A stretch of DNA of 38,139 bases from Acidimicrobiaceae bacterium. Its GTDB lineage: Bacteria > Actinomycetota > Acidimicrobiia > Acidimicrobiales > Ilumatobacteraceae. Below the pieces are notes generated by a model, which was not told the DNA's origin, searched no databases, and saw only the letters and a program-made list of their open reading frames with translations. The position numbers and the translations under genes are program-made. The stretch's first letter is position 1; each line of letters opens with the position of its first letter. The stretch spans positions 1 through 38,139 of the forward strand of contig JAAXJF010000060.1 in the NCBI GenBank assembly GCA_012269985.1. The letters run 5' to 3'. Below are positions 7,642 through 16,480 of this stretch, piece by piece.

Positions 7642-8301
7642 GTGACCCCGATCGACTCTGACGACGTTCTTGCAGGCCGTGCCCGAGTTGGCCAAGCGAT
7701 TAGAGACCTTGGCCATTCATTTGCCGGGCACCATGCAGATGCAGACTTCCTCAACGAAGCCGCATCACGACTTGAGGCGTTAATCACCCAGTTCGAAGAC
7801 GGCGATGTTCGACGACGCGATCCGGCAACGTTCGGCGATCATCGCTCGTACTCCTATGACGAGGGCCCAATCGGCGAGACCTACCCCGACCGACCGGTGT
7901 CAGGAAATGCATCGCCGTGGGGGCTTGACACCGAAATCAACCGGGAGGGTGACGACCTCATTGCCTATGGCACGGTGAGAGCTGCCCATGAAGGCGCCCC
8001 CGGACGTTCTCATGGCGGAGTGGTCGCAGCCCTGTTCGACGACATTTTTGGGTTTGTTCAAGGCGTCATCAACATCACCGCGTTCACCGGCCAGTTGACG
8101 ATCACCTACCGGGCAGGAACTCCCCTTCACACCCGACTTGCCTGTCGGGTTCGAGCCGGCGAGCAAAATGGCCGAAAGGTGATCATGACCGGCGAGCTCA
8201 CGGTCGTTGAGACTGGCCAACTCGTTGCCGAGGCACACTCGGTCTTCATTACCGTTGACCGCGAAACGCTTGTTGCGTCGATGAATCAGCCTGACGACTG
8301 A
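7642..8301 (+). CDS. hotdog-fold thioesterase (PaaI-like)
   Basis: 219 residues from GTG 7642. The C-terminal 130 residues form a hotdog domain: GAPGRSHGGVVAALFDD near 118-134 carries the HGG and the acidic residue of the PaaI-type active site, followed by FTGQLTITYRAGTPL and EAHSVFITVD. An N-terminal helical extension of about 80 residues precedes it. It would hydrolyse an acyl-CoA thioester; substrate unknown. It follows sufU by 43 nt and may share its transcript. The end converges on the LLM oxidoreductase with only 19 nt between. Confidence 0.8.
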   Translation: MTPIDSDDVLAGRARVGQAIRDLGHSFAGHHADADFLNEAASRLEALITQFEDGDVRRRDPATFGDHRSYSYDEGPIGETYPDRPVSGNASPWGLDTEINREGDDLIAYGTVRAAHEGAPGRSHGGVVAALFDDIFGFVQGVINITAFTGQLTITYRAGTPLHTRLACRVRAGEQNGRKVIMTGELTVVETGQLVAEAHSVFITVDRETLVASMNQPDD

Positions 8302-8320
8302 GTGCGACAAGCCGTTGGCC

Positions 8321-9214
8321 TCACAGCAGGCTGATCATCACTTCGCGGGTCGCTGCAAGTTCATCAGCTGAGCCAAACGCCGAGGCGGCAAACGTTGTCA
8401 CCCCGCAATCTGCGAGCGCTCGGATTCGGTCAGCGACCTCGCCGGCATCGCCGATGATTGCGACATCGGCTGGGGTTGCGGCACCTTCGCGGTCGAGCAT
8501 CGCTCGATACGACGGCAGCTGACCATAAATGGCGTAATCACGATCGGCTCGGTCACGGGTCGCGTCAACGTCTGACGTCACGCCGACAGGAAGGCCCATC
8601 GCCACCTGAGGGGCGGGCCGGCCGGCTTTTTCAGCTGCTTCTGAAATCGTTGGTGCTGTCAACGTACGAATGGTTTCTGGGCCTGTCATCCAGGTGATCG
8701 TGCCATCTGCGAGGCGTCCGGCGAGGCGCAACATCTGGGGCCCGAGTGCCGCAACGAGCACAGGAGGGGCGTCCGCTGGCGGAGGCGTGATCTCGCCGCG
8801 CCCGATAATTGATTCGCCTTTAAATGACACCCGTCGGTCGTTTAACAGCGGGGTGAGAATGGAGAGATAGTCCGACATGTGTCGTACCGGCTTGTCGAAC
8901 GAGATACCCCACATGCCTTCAACCACCGGCTGATGCGAGAGCCCAATACCGAGCTCGAGGCGGCCACCGATCACAGACTGGGTGGTGAGAGCCTGTTGCG
9001 CAAGCACCATCGGGTGACGCGGATAGGTGGGAATGACCGAGGTGCCAACTCTGATGTTCGGCACGTTCTTTGCAGCAACTGCAATTGCGGTGAGCGCATC
9101 CATGCCAAAAATCTGTGGCATCCAAAAACTGGGAAAGCCTTGTTCGGCTGCCTCTCTCAGGCTGTTCTCTAGCGCGTCAACAGTTGGGTCAAATCCAAAT
9201 ACAGCAATGTCCAT
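8321..9214 (-). CDS. LLM-class (F420-type) flavin-dependent oxidoreductase
   Basis: 297 residues with a luciferase-like TIM barrel: GFPSFWMPQIFG near the N-terminus, IRVGTSVIPTYPRHPMVLAQQ, RLELGIGLSH and, later, PPVLVAALGPQMLRLAGRLADG. This motif set is typical of F420-dependent actinobacterial members. Most likely it is a cytosolic hydride-transfer enzyme; substrate unknown. ATG 9214 is supported by TAGGTT 6 nt upstream. It is transcribed away from the acyl-CoA synthetase. Confidence 0.88.
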   Translation of the reverse strand: MDIAVFGFDPTVDALENSLREAAEQGFPSFWMPQIFGMDALTAIAVAAKNVPNIRVGTSVIPTYPRHPMVLAQQALTTQSVIGGRLELGIGLSHQPVVEGMWGISFDKPVRHMSDYLSILTPLLNDRRVSFKGESIIGRGEITPPPADAPPVLVAALGPQMLRLAGRLADGTITWMTGPETIRTLTAPTISEAAEKAGRPAPQVAMGLPVGVTSDVDATRDRADRDYAIYGQLPSYRAMLDREGAATPADVAIIGDAGEVADRIRALADCGVTTFAASAFGSADELAATREVMISLL

Positions 9215-9220
9215 AGGTCG

Positions 9221-9226
9221 AACCTA
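9221..9226 (-). promoter_or_regulatory. -10-like hexamer, leaderless-type start of LLM gene
   Basis: TAGGTT on the minus strand, 6 nt before ATG 9214. Confidence 0.4.
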
Positions 9227-9335
9227 TCGAAGTTGCAGCTCGCACCGTCGCATCCCTTGGGCCCGGCTCTGCTCGGTCTCCAAATATTTCCGCCTTATGC
9301 GCGTTGTCTACGCTGGAGACGTCTGAACGGAGGCA

Positions 9336-10898
9336 ATGATGTATCTCGACCAACACGCAATCAATAATCCTGAGCGAGCCGCCATCATCATGGCATCAAC
9401 AGGAAAGACCATTTCGTACAGCGAGCTCGAAGGGCGAGCAAACCAACTCGCACATGTATTGCGCAGCGAGGGCCTGCAGCGCCTTGACCACTACTCGATC
9501 TTTATGGAGAACAATGAGTGGTACATGGAGTCATGCGCAGCAGGAGAACGCGCCGGTTCGTACTACACCTGCGTGAATTCGTTTCTCACCGCCGAGGAGC
9601 TCGCCTACATCCTCTCAAACTCACGTTCAGAGGTGCTGGTGACATCAACCTCCAAGGCTCACACCGCTCTCGAAGCGCTCGACGACGCGCCCGATGTGCG
9701 CAAAGTGTTCGTGTGTGGCGGCGTACCAAGCGATATTTCTGACCCGCGCATGGTCGACTACGCCGAAGCAACCGGTTCGATGCCCACAACACCCATCGAA
9801 GATGAGTCGCTCGGCACACCAATGCTGTACTCGTCCGGAACGACGGGGCGCCCGAAAGGCATTCTTCGACCACTCCCAGATCAGCCACCCGCAGAGATGC
9901 TTCCGCTGTACACATTTCTTCTCAATCTGTGGCAGTACCGAGAAGGAATGATCTATCTCTCCCCTGCCCCGCTCTACCACTCGGCTCCGCAGGCTGCGGT
10001 ATCGCTCACCCTACGCGCCGGCGGAACCGTCATCGTCATGGAAAAGTTCGACCCGGTTGACTATCTACGGCTTATTGAGACCTACAGCGTGAGCCACTCC
10101 CAGCTCGTACCGACGATGTTCTCACGCATGTTGAAGTTGTCAGATGAGCAGCGTCTGCAGTTTGATCTCTCATCGCTTGAATTTGCAGTTCACGCTGCGG
10201 CACCATGCCCCGTGAAGGTGAAACACCAAATGATCGAGTGGTGGGGCCCAATCATTCACGAGTATTACGGTGCAACCGAAGGCCTCGGTTTTGCCGCATG
10301 TGACAGCGAACAGTGGCTCTCACACCCTGGCACTGTTGGCAAGATTGTTCTCGGCGAAGTTCATGTCATGGATGATGAGATGAACGAGTTGCCAAACGGC
10401 ACACCCGGCACGCTGTGGTTCGGTTCAGGTACTGAGTTCAGCTATCTCGATGACCCAGAAAAGACAAAAGAGTCCACCTCGCCCGATGGCACAATGACCA
10501 CGGTCGGCGATATCGGCTATGTCGATGATGACGGATTTTTGTATCTCACCGATCGCAAGACGTTCATGATCATTTCAGGTGGCGTGAACATCTACCCGCA
10601 AGAAATTGAAGACCTTCTCATCACCCACCCGAAAGTCTTCGATGCTGCCGTCTTCGGCGTTCCGAACGAAGACCTCGGCGAAGAGGTGAAGGCCGTCATT
10701 CAGGTGATGCCAGACATCACCGCCGGAGATGAACTCACCGAAGAGCTACTGCAACACTGCCGTGAGCATCTTTCACGCCAGAAGGTTCCACGCTCGATCG
10801 ATTACGAAGCTGAGCTACCTCGACTTCCGACCGGCAAGCTGTACAAGCGTCTCCTCCGCGACCGCTACTGGGGCGAAGGCACCAACAAAATCGTCTGA
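9336..10898 (+). CDS. acyl-CoA synthetase (AMP-forming)
   Basis: 520 residues of the ANL superfamily. Core motifs are the P-loop YSSGTTGRPKG at 165-175, YYGATEGLG near 315, the hinge region GDIGYVDDDGFLYLTDRK and the C-terminal lysine motif LPTGKLYKR. It activates a carboxylic acid to acyl-AMP and then acyl-CoA. It looks like a FadD-type enzyme; the chain it uses is unknown. The start ATG is preceded by a good ribosome site (CGGAGG), unlike many neighbours. Its stop is separated by a single nucleotide from the stop of the convergent epoxide hydrolase. Confidence 0.92.
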   Translation: MMYLDQHAINNPERAAIIMASTGKTISYSELEGRANQLAHVLRSEGLQRLDHYSIFMENNEWYMESCAAGERAGSYYTCVNSFLTAEELAYILSNSRSEVLVTSTSKAHTALEALDDAPDVRKVFVCGGVPSDISDPRMVDYAEATGSMPTTPIEDESLGTPMLYSSGTTGRPKGILRPLPDQPPAEMLPLYTFLLNLWQYREGMIYLSPAPLYHSAPQAAVSLTLRAGGTVIVMEKFDPVDYLRLIETYSVSHSQLVPTMFSRMLKLSDEQRLQFDLSSLEFAVHAAAPCPVKVKHQMIEWWGPIIHEYYGATEGLGFAACDSEQWLSHPGTVGKIVLGEVHVMDDEMNELPNGTPGTLWFGSGTEFSYLDDPEKTKESTSPDGTMTTVGDIGYVDDDGFLYLTDRKTFMIISGGVNIYPQEIEDLLITHPKVFDAAVFGVPNEDLGEEVKAVIQVMPDITAGDELTEELLQHCREHLSRQKVPRSIDYEAELPRLPTGKLYKRLLRDRYWGEGTNKIV

Positions 10899-10899
10899 T

Positions 10900-12072
10900 C
10901 TATAGGCGTAGCGAGCGGAAACACGCTCGCACGTCGTCGATATACAGTTCCGGCTGCTCAAAGGCTGCGAAATGTCCTCCTCTTGGCATATCTGTCCAGT
11001 GCGTGACGTTGTACGAGTTCTCGCACCACGACCGAGGTGGTCTGATGATCTCTTTCGGGAAGGCGGCGATACCAGATGGAACAGTGACAGTCTCACCACC
11101 GCCAAACGCACCGAAGCTTTCCCAGTACAGCCGGGCCGATGACGCCCCAGAGCCGGTGAGCCAGTACAGCATGACATCGTCGAGCATTTCATCACGGCTG
11201 AGGGCGTTTTCGGGATGCCCGTCGCAATCGGTCCACGCCCAGAACTTTTCGATGATCCACGCGAGTTGACCAACCGGAGAATCAACCAACGAGTATCCCA
11301 ACGTCTGAGGGCGAGTCGATTGCTGTTTTGAATAGCCAGAGTCCCACTGCTGGTAGTAACCGAGTGCCGCAAACGCGTCTTGGTCACCCTCGTCAGGATC
11401 GCTCATCGCCTTCTCGGTCGGTGCCGCGATTGGCATGTTGACATGGATACCAATGCACCCGTGGTCAGGCTGCGATGAGGCATCTCGACCGATTTGGGTT
11501 GTCACTGCCGACCCCCAGTCGCCTCCTTGTGCAACCCAGCGCTCGTAGCCAAGGCGTTCCATCAATGTTTCCCAGAGCGCAGCAATCTTTGGAACTCCGG
11601 TGCCGCTGGCAATTGGCTTGCCTGAGAATCCGTAACCGGGAAGAGACGGGCACACGACGTGAAATGCATCTTCTGCCTTCCCGCCGTGGGCAACCGGGTC
11701 GGTGAGAGGGCCGATCACATCGAGAAATTCGACGATTGACCCAGGCCAACCGTGGGTGATGAGCAGTGGCATCGCGTTCGGTTCTGGGGAACGCTGGTGA
11801 ATGAAATGGATGGAGAGGTCGTCAATCTCGGTAATGAACTGATCAACGACATTCATGCGCGTCTCTCGACTGCGCCAGTCATACGAATGCCGCCAATAGT
11901 CAGCAAGCTCTTTGACGTAGGCGAGAGGAATACCTTGACTCCAATCGTCAACAGTTTCCGCCTCAGGCCAGCGGGTCGCATCTAGTCGGCGGTGGAGATC
12001 GTCGATATCAGCCTGAGGGATATCGATGGTGAACGGGTCAAGGGTGAACGGGCGCATATCCAATCTTGTCAC
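10900..12072 (-). CDS. epoxide hydrolase (EHN type)
   Basis: 390 residues. The N-terminal EHN domain begins RPFTLDPFTIDIPQADIDDL with RWPEAE; the alpha/beta hydrolase core has the oxyanion motif HGWPGS at 107-112, nucleophile elbow GGDWGS with D185 and catalytic H367 in GGHFAAFEQPE. Such enzymes open epoxides to diols through an Asp ester intermediate. The size and EHN domain match the microsomal-type family common in actinobacteria. GTG 12072 is the longest start; ATG 12057, five codons in, is equally possible. Confidence 0.92.
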   Translation of the reverse strand: MTRLDMRPFTLDPFTIDIPQADIDDLHRRLDATRWPEAETVDDWSQGIPLAYVKELADYWRHSYDWRSRETRMNVVDQFITEIDDLSIHFIHQRSPEPNAMPLLITHGWPGSIVEFLDVIGPLTDPVAHGGKAEDAFHVVCPSLPGYGFSGKPIASGTGVPKIAALWETLMERLGYERWVAQGGDWGSAVTTQIGRDASSQPDHGCIGIHVNMPIAAPTEKAMSDPDEGDQDAFAALGYYQQWDSGYSKQQSTRPQTLGYSLVDSPVGQLAWIIEKFWAWTDCDGHPENALSRDEMLDDVMLYWLTGSGASSARLYWESFGAFGGGETVTVPSGIAAFPKEIIRPPRSWCENSYNVTHWTDMPRGGHFAAFEQPELYIDDVRACFRSLRL

Positions 12073-12127
12073 GCCGGACGGCGTGCTCTGAACGTCGCCC
12101 AGACGCTGCTCGCGGTCACGCTCTGCC

Positions 12128-12133
12128 TACGAT
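12128..12133 (+). promoter_or_regulatory. -10-like hexamer, leaderless-type start of the PaiB-like gene
   Basis: TACGAT, 6 nt before ATG 12140; probably drives the five-gene run to 14659. Confidence 0.4.
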
Positions 12134-12139
12134 GCAGTC

Positions 12140-12751
12140 ATGTACGTTCCTCCGGCATTCACCATGACGGAACTCGAAGCGCTTGACGTGATGCGCAACG
12201 TAGGTGCCGGCTACTTCGTCACCGCAAATGAGGGCAACATCCAGTCGACCTTTTTGCCATTTATTGTGCAGTCGAGCCCAGACGGCGTGCGGATATGGGC
12301 GCATTTTGCAAAAGCGAATTCCCACTGGAAGGTGACGAGTAACGCACCAGACTGCCTGCTCATTGTGCACCTTGCTGACGCCTATGTTTCACCATCGCTC
12401 TACCCGTCGAAGCAGGTGGACGGAAAGGTCGTGCCAACGTGGAATTACGTAACGGTTGAGGTTCGCGGAACACTTCAGATGCTGTCAGACACTGATGAGG
12501 AAGCGCTCCTCAACATGCTCACCGACCATCACGAGCGGGAGTCAGATGAGCCGTGGGCCGTTTCGGACGCCCCTGCAGAATTCATTGAGGCCCAGCGAAA
12601 GGCGATCGCGAGCGTCGAACTGGTCGTTTCTGAAATCACAGGCAAAGCAAAAGCCAGCCAAAACCGTCTCCCTGAAGATGCTGCTGCGGTGAAAGCGAGC
12701 TACGCGGCAGGCTCCGATGCTGAGCACTCCATCGCAGAATGGATGTCATGA
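12140..12751 (+). CDS. PaiB-like FMN-binding protein
   Basis: 203 residues with the order of the PaiB (FMN-binding_2) family: MYVPPAF start, GAGYFVTANEGNIQSTFLPF, WAHFAKANSHWK, then YVSPSLYPSK, VVPTWNYVTVEVRG and the C-terminal EITGKAKASQNRLPED. The fold is a split barrel that binds FMN; family members are called negative transcriptional regulators, but DNA binding is rarely shown and a flavin or heme-linked role is as likely. It is the first gene of a compact plus-strand run and ends 4 nt before the acetyltransferase. Confidence 0.88.
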   Translation: MYVPPAFTMTELEALDVMRNVGAGYFVTANEGNIQSTFLPFIVQSSPDGVRIWAHFAKANSHWKVTSNAPDCLLIVHLADAYVSPSLYPSKQVDGKVVPTWNYVTVEVRGTLQMLSDTDEEALLNMLTDHHERESDEPWAVSDAPAEFIEAQRKAIASVELVVSEITGKAKASQNRLPEDAAAVKASYAAGSDAEHSIAEWMS

Positions 12752-12755
12752 AGTG

Positions 12756-13358
12756 ATGCCTCCCCTTGATGTCGTCACGTTAGAAGGTGAACTTGTGCGG
12801 CTCGAGCCGCTCACACTTGATCACACCGCTGCAATGATGGCAGCAGCGTCAACCGACCGGTCGACCTTCGGACTCACAACCGTGCCCGAGGCAAATATGC
12901 AGTCAGTTGAGCGCTACATCACAACCGCGCAAGAACAGTACGAGCGAGGCGAAGGCCTTGCATTTGCCACGATTCGCCGATCAGATGACCGACTCGTTGG
13001 CAGCACTCGTTTCATGCTCGCCGAATATTGGCATCCGATAGATGAGCAACCACGGTCAACGCCAATCGCTATCGAAGTTGGCTACACCTGGCTCATCGCA
13101 GAGGCGCAACGCACTGGCATTAACGCAGAAGCGAAGGTGCTCATGTTCAACTATGCCTTTGACGTATTGGGTGTTGAACGCATCACGCTGAAAACCGACG
13201 CTCGAAATGAGCGATCGCGCCGAAACATTGAACGTGCAGGGGGCACCTTTGACGGAATCCTTCGTCGCCATATGCCCGCAAGTGACGGGGGCTTTCGCGA
13301 TAGCGCGATGTTCTCTCTTCTTCGTCAAGAGTGGCACCAACTCGGCAACCATCGCTGA
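12756..13358 (+). CDS. GNAT-family N-acetyltransferase
   Basis: 200 residues resembling RimJ/RimL-type acetyltransferases: LEGELVRLEPLTLDH at the N-terminus, FATIRRSDDRLVGSTRF, EVGYTWLIAEAQRTGINAEA (the acetyl-CoA loop area) and ITLKTDARNERSRRNIERAGG near the C-terminus. The family transfers acetyl from acetyl-CoA to an amine, such as protein N-termini. ATG 12756 is chosen because the family start lies there; the frame is open further upstream inside paiB. Its TGA overlaps the next gene's ATG by one base. Confidence 0.85.
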   Translation: MPPLDVVTLEGELVRLEPLTLDHTAAMMAAASTDRSTFGLTTVPEANMQSVERYITTAQEQYERGEGLAFATIRRSDDRLVGSTRFMLAEYWHPIDEQPRSTPIAIEVGYTWLIAEAQRTGINAEAKVLMFNYAFDVLGVERITLKTDARNERSRRNIERAGGTFDGILRRHMPASDGGFRDSAMFSLLRQEWHQLGNHR

Positions 13359-13579
13359 TGAACGACGCTGTACAGTCTGCACAGCAAGTCGGCGTTGCGA
13401 CGAGCGATGAACCACATACCTTTTGGTTCATGTGCGCCGCATGTGCAGACGCTGGTCTCGAGACAGTGTGGAGCGTCGACGTTGTTTCTGCGCTCCGTCG
13501 TCGTTTTGTGACGTCTGCGGATCACATCTCCTGCCCACGGTGCGGTGATGCACATCCTCGGCAGTTCGACAGACCGTGA
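13358..13579 (+). CDS. small zinc-ribbon-like protein, 73 aa
   Basis: A 73-residue protein with two CxxC knuckles, C26-x2-C29 (FMCAACADAG) and C59-x2-C62 (SCPRCGDAH), spaced as in a zinc ribbon. No known family recognised. It is coupled to the acetyltransferase by a TGATG overlap and lies 19 nt before the nitroreductase, so it is very likely translated. A role in nucleic-acid or protein binding is only inferred from the fold. Confidence 0.65.
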   Translation: MNDAVQSAQQVGVATSDEPHTFWFMCAACADAGLETVWSVDVVSALRRRFVTSADHISCPRCGDAHPRQFDRP

Positions 13580-13598
13580 CAACGGCTACCGTTTGTCT

Positions 13599-14264
13599 AT
13601 GGAACTTTCCGAGGTAATGCGCACCACATTTTCTTGCCGCCAATGGACTGACGAGCCCGTTGACGACGCAACGATCTACCGAATTCTCGACAACGCCCGC
13701 TTCGCCCCGAATGGCGGGAACCGTCAGGGCTGGCATGTCACGGTAGTGAAAGACCGCGCAATACGTGAACAATTCAAGCCACTCATCAAACCGGCCACCA
13801 ATCAATACGTCGCCCAGGTCGCCGCCGGAGAGGCCCCGTGGAACACCATCGTTCCCTCTGCGATCGACCTTGCAGCAGAACGCTCGATCGACAAAGACTT
13901 TCCCGGCGTCAATGAAATGGTTGAAGCACCTGCTGTGCTCGTGATCTCCGTTGACCTCAGCGTCGTGTGCAGCTTCGACTCAATCCTCGATCGTGTCGGC
14001 GTGATCAGCGGGGCATCGATTTATCCCTTCGTGTGGAACATTCTGCTGGCCGCCCGAGACGAGGGTCTCGCAGGAGTACTCACGACATACCTTTCATACG
14101 CAGAGGCCGAAGTTCAACAACTTCTTGGCCTTCCAGAGCACTATGCGGTGGCTGCAATGGTCCCACTTGGCCATCCGGTGAAACAGCTCACCAAATTGAA
14201 GCGGAACCCGGTGGAAGACTTCGCCAATATCGATCGATTCGATGGCGCACCGTTCACCGCATGA
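13599..14264 (+). CDS. nitroreductase-family flavoprotein
   Basis: 221 residues from ATG 13599 (MELSEVMRTTFSCRQW). Nitroreductase features are the N-terminal R-x-x-x-FMN-binding region (TTFSCRQWTDEPVDD), ILDNARFAPNGGNRQGWHV, and late GVLTTYLSYAEAEVQQLLGLPEHYAVAAMVPLGHP. It binds FMN and uses NAD(P)H; the substrate cannot be told. Frame upstream to 13545 is open but overlaps the zinc-ribbon gene, so the later start is preferred. It overlaps the thioesterase gene by 4 nt (ATGA). Confidence 0.87.
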   Translation: MELSEVMRTTFSCRQWTDEPVDDATIYRILDNARFAPNGGNRQGWHVTVVKDRAIREQFKPLIKPATNQYVAQVAAGEAPWNTIVPSAIDLAAERSIDKDFPGVNEMVEAPAVLVISVDLSVVCSFDSILDRVGVISGASIYPFVWNILLAARDEGLAGVLTTYLSYAEAEVQQLLGLPEHYAVAAMVPLGHPVKQLTKLKRNPVEDFANIDRFDGAPFTA

Positions 14265-14659
14265 GCCGAAGCGAACATGCGAGATCACTCGCAGCGAGCG
14301 ACCCGGTCATCGCAGATCGAAACATCACTGTTGAATCCATCTCTGACGACTGCACCGTCGTGTCAATGCCGATACAACCGTCGATGTGCAACGCCTACAA
14401 CATCGGGCACGGCGCATACATCTTCATGATCGCCGACGTTGCGATGTCACTTGCCAGCTCGGTTGAAGATGGCACTGCCCTTGCCTCGTCAGCACATATC
14501 GACTGGCTTAAGCCTGTCGAGATGAACGACACCGTGAGAGCAACCGCAACCTGCCAATACGCATCAGGACGTCAAGCTCGATGGACCATCACCGTCACTG
14601 ACGGAAACGACGAGCCTGTCGCTATTTTCCGCGGCCGCACACAGCAGCTTCGCAAGTAA
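14261..14659 (+). CDS. paaI: PaaI-type thioesterase
   Basis: 132 residues, the usual single-hotdog length. The active-site segment N44-AYNIGH50-GAYIFMIAD59 corresponds to the conserved Asn, His-Gly and Asp of PaaI. PaaI releases CoA from hydroxyphenylacetyl-CoA dead-end products and protects the phenylacetate pathway. The placement one nucleotide from the 3' end of the paa operon supports this role, though it sits on the other strand in a different transcript. The symbol is an inference from family and context. Confidence 0.8.
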   Translation: MSRSEHARSLAASDPVIADRNITVESISDDCTVVSMPIQPSMCNAYNIGHGAYIFMIADVAMSLASSVEDGTALASSAHIDWLKPVEMNDTVRATATCQYASGRQARWTITVTDGNDEPVAIFRGRTQQLRK

Positions 14660-14660
14660 T

Positions 14661-15440
14661 TCAGGCTGGGCCGTTAAAGGTTGGCTTGCGCTTCTCCAAA
14701 AATGCAGTGATGCCCTCGACATAATCGGGAGTGCCCGCCATGCGTCCCTGCGCAGCAGCCTCCGCTTCGAGCACCTCAGCAAGCCCGCTGCCGTCATCGA
14801 TGATGCCCGAAATAATCCGCTTCGATTCGAGAAGCGCCTGTGTCGGCCCCTTCGCGATTGACATCACCATCTCTCGGGCGGTGTCGACAAGAGCCTCGTC
14901 ATCGACAACCCGGTTGACGAGGCCGATCTGCTCGGCACGCTCACCGTTGATCAACTCTGCGGTGTAGATGAGTTCTAGTGCTCGATGCGCGCCGACACGA
15001 TGCACCAACGCAAGGTGGCCACCCGAGTCAAGGACGCATCCGATATTGGCAAATGGCGAACCAAGTGTTGATTTTCGGGCAGCGAGGACGACGTCGCAAG
15101 CCATTGCAAGACCAAACCCGACACCGAGACAAGGGCCGTGCACAGCGGCCACCGTCGGGATCGGCAGATTTCGCAACTGTGCGATTAAGGGGTTGAACAC
15201 CCCCGACAAAATCGCGTACGCATCTTCGGTAAGGGGAGATGCCGTGGAGAGGTCGCGTCCGGCAGAGAACCCTCGACCCTCCCCTCGCAATAACAAGCCG
15301 CGAACTCCGCTCGCTTCTGCCTCCCGCAATGCTCCCGACATTTCTTCGACGGCCTGTTCATCAAGGCTGTTGAGCACCTCGGGGCGCTTCATGATGAGCT
15401 CTGCCATCGAGCCATCAACTATGAGTTCAACTGCAGACAT
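14661..15440 (-). CDS. paaG: enoyl-CoA hydratase/isomerase, probably PaaG
   Basis: 259 residues of the crotonase fold: LLLRGEGRGFSAGRDL (first oxyanion loop), AAVHGPCLGVGFGLAMACDVVLA (second oxyanion loop), then FANIGCVLDSGGHLALVHRVGAHRA. The SAGRDL and GCVLDSGG pattern resembles PaaG, which isomerises ring-1,2-epoxyphenylacetyl-CoA to the oxepin. It follows paaC by 9 nt; a good ribosome site (TAGGAG) overlaps the paaC stop and ends about 7 nt before ATG 15440. PaaB/PaaF-like hydratase is the alternative. Confidence 0.82.
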   Translation of the reverse strand: MSAVELIVDGSMAELIMKRPEVLNSLDEQAVEEMSGALREAEASGVRGLLLRGEGRGFSAGRDLSTASPLTEDAYAILSGVFNPLIAQLRNLPIPTVAAVHGPCLGVGFGLAMACDVVLAARKSTLGSPFANIGCVLDSGGHLALVHRVGAHRALELIYTAELINGERAEQIGLVNRVVDDEALVDTAREMVMSIAKGPTQALLESKRIISGIIDDGSGLAEVLEAEAAAQGRMAGTPDYVEGITAFLEKRKPTFNGPA

Positions 15441-15449
15441 ATACGTCTC

Positions 15450-16202
15450 CTACCACTCGGTATCAGGATCTAGGTCAAGCACAAGGTTGAGCGACGCGTG
15501 GAATTCGTCGAAACCTTCCACTCGGTCAACACGATCATTATGTGGCGCCGACGTGGGGGCCCAATTCAGTGAAATTCCCCACTCGTTCAGATCAGCTTGT
15601 ACCGCTTCGCTATACGCAGTTTCAGCGTCACTCGACGACAGCGAGGTGACGCCACCTGCAAGAGCAGCTACTTCCCCGGTAACCGGCGACCACATTGTCA
15701 TCGACTGAGGGAGCAACGACTCCATACTCGACACGAGGCGCTGTCGAGCCTCTTCGCTGCCCGACAACGAACGCCGAAGCAACAACGTTGAATGTGAACG
15801 ATGGAACGACTCCTCGGCAAGCGCGCGCTGAGCGATCGATGACAGTTCAGGTACTGACGAGTCGACAAGTGCATTCCAACGAATCTGTTCGCCGACGTCG
15901 TACAGCCAGTGACGTATCAATGTGTCTTCCCATTGCGGCAACGCCATCTCCACAAACGAACAGGAGCGATATTCAGACGGTTGGCGCCGAAGCGCAAAGT
16001 GATCGACATCGTCAACGAGTAGTTCGTATACCGCAATAGCGTGCCCGAGTTCGTCTTGGGCAATCGAGCACAGTGAGAGGTCTTCTTCTAAAAACGGCGC
16101 AATGCCGATCCACCATGCAAGGTGGCTGCCCATCATGTGCTCATCATCGGCGAGCGCCAACAGGTACTCCCGTGCACCGTCGTCAATTGATACGAGAGTC
16201 AC
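15450..16202 (-). CDS. paaC: phenylacetyl-CoA epoxidase subunit PaaC
   Basis: 250 residues. The ferritin-like helices of PaaC are recognisable: YLLALADDEHMMGSHLAWWIG, SLCSIAQDELGHAIAVYELL and a late ALAEESFHRSHSTLLLRR. PaaC is the structural partner of the diiron subunit PaaA in the epoxidase that makes 1,2-epoxyphenylacetyl-CoA. GTG 16202 overlaps the paaB stop by 4 nt (GTGA), typical of the coupled genes in this operon. Confidence 0.93.
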   Translation of the reverse strand: MTLVSIDDGAREYLLALADDEHMMGSHLAWWIGIAPFLEEDLSLCSIAQDELGHAIAVYELLVDDVDHFALRRQPSEYRSCSFVEMALPQWEDTLIRHWLYDVGEQIRWNALVDSSVPELSSIAQRALAEESFHRSHSTLLLRRSLSGSEEARQRLVSSMESLLPQSMTMWSPVTGEVAALAGGVTSLSSSDAETAYSEAVQADLNEWGISLNWAPTSAPHNDRVDRVEGFDEFHASLNLVLDLDPDTEW

Positions 16203-16480
16203 GAGCCTTCTCGCAGTTGTCGTCGGTGCTCCGCAACAAGCTTTCCATCATTATGTCGATGCGATTTGTTGCGGTTTGGCGCGGTTTCAGACGAGTCTGC
16301 AGACGAGATGTCGTCTCGGCGAACTACCCAAATCTGTTCACCCTCTGCTCGGCGGCAGTAGCACTCGCGGGCAAGGAGCAATGCCATCTCGTTATCGGCG
16401 GCTCCTAGGGCACCAACATGACGAAATTCGCTCTTCCCGTCGGCTTTCAAAAAGACCTCGTAAATCTGTGACGCTGTCAT
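16199..16480 (-). CDS. paaB: phenylacetyl-CoA epoxidase subunit PaaB
   Basis: 93 residues, the normal size for PaaB. It opens with YEVFLKADGKSEFRHVGALGAADNEMALLLARECYCRRAEGEQIWVV, the conserved core of the family (split here across helices and strands). PaaB links PaaAC units in the epoxidase complex. The start overlaps the paaD stop by 4 nt and the stop overlaps the paaC start by 4 nt. The gene order A-D-B-C is unusual, as B normally follows A directly. Confidence 0.92.
   Translation of the reverse strand: MTASQIYEVFLKADGKSEFRHVGALGAADNEMALLLARECYCRRAEGEQIWVVRRDDISSADSSETAPNRNKSHRHNDGKLVAEHRRQLREGS

Noticed and set aside
13967-14260. Long upstream extension of the PaaI gene
   Set aside because: A shadow of the nitroreductase frame; the ATGA overlap at 14261 gives the proper start.
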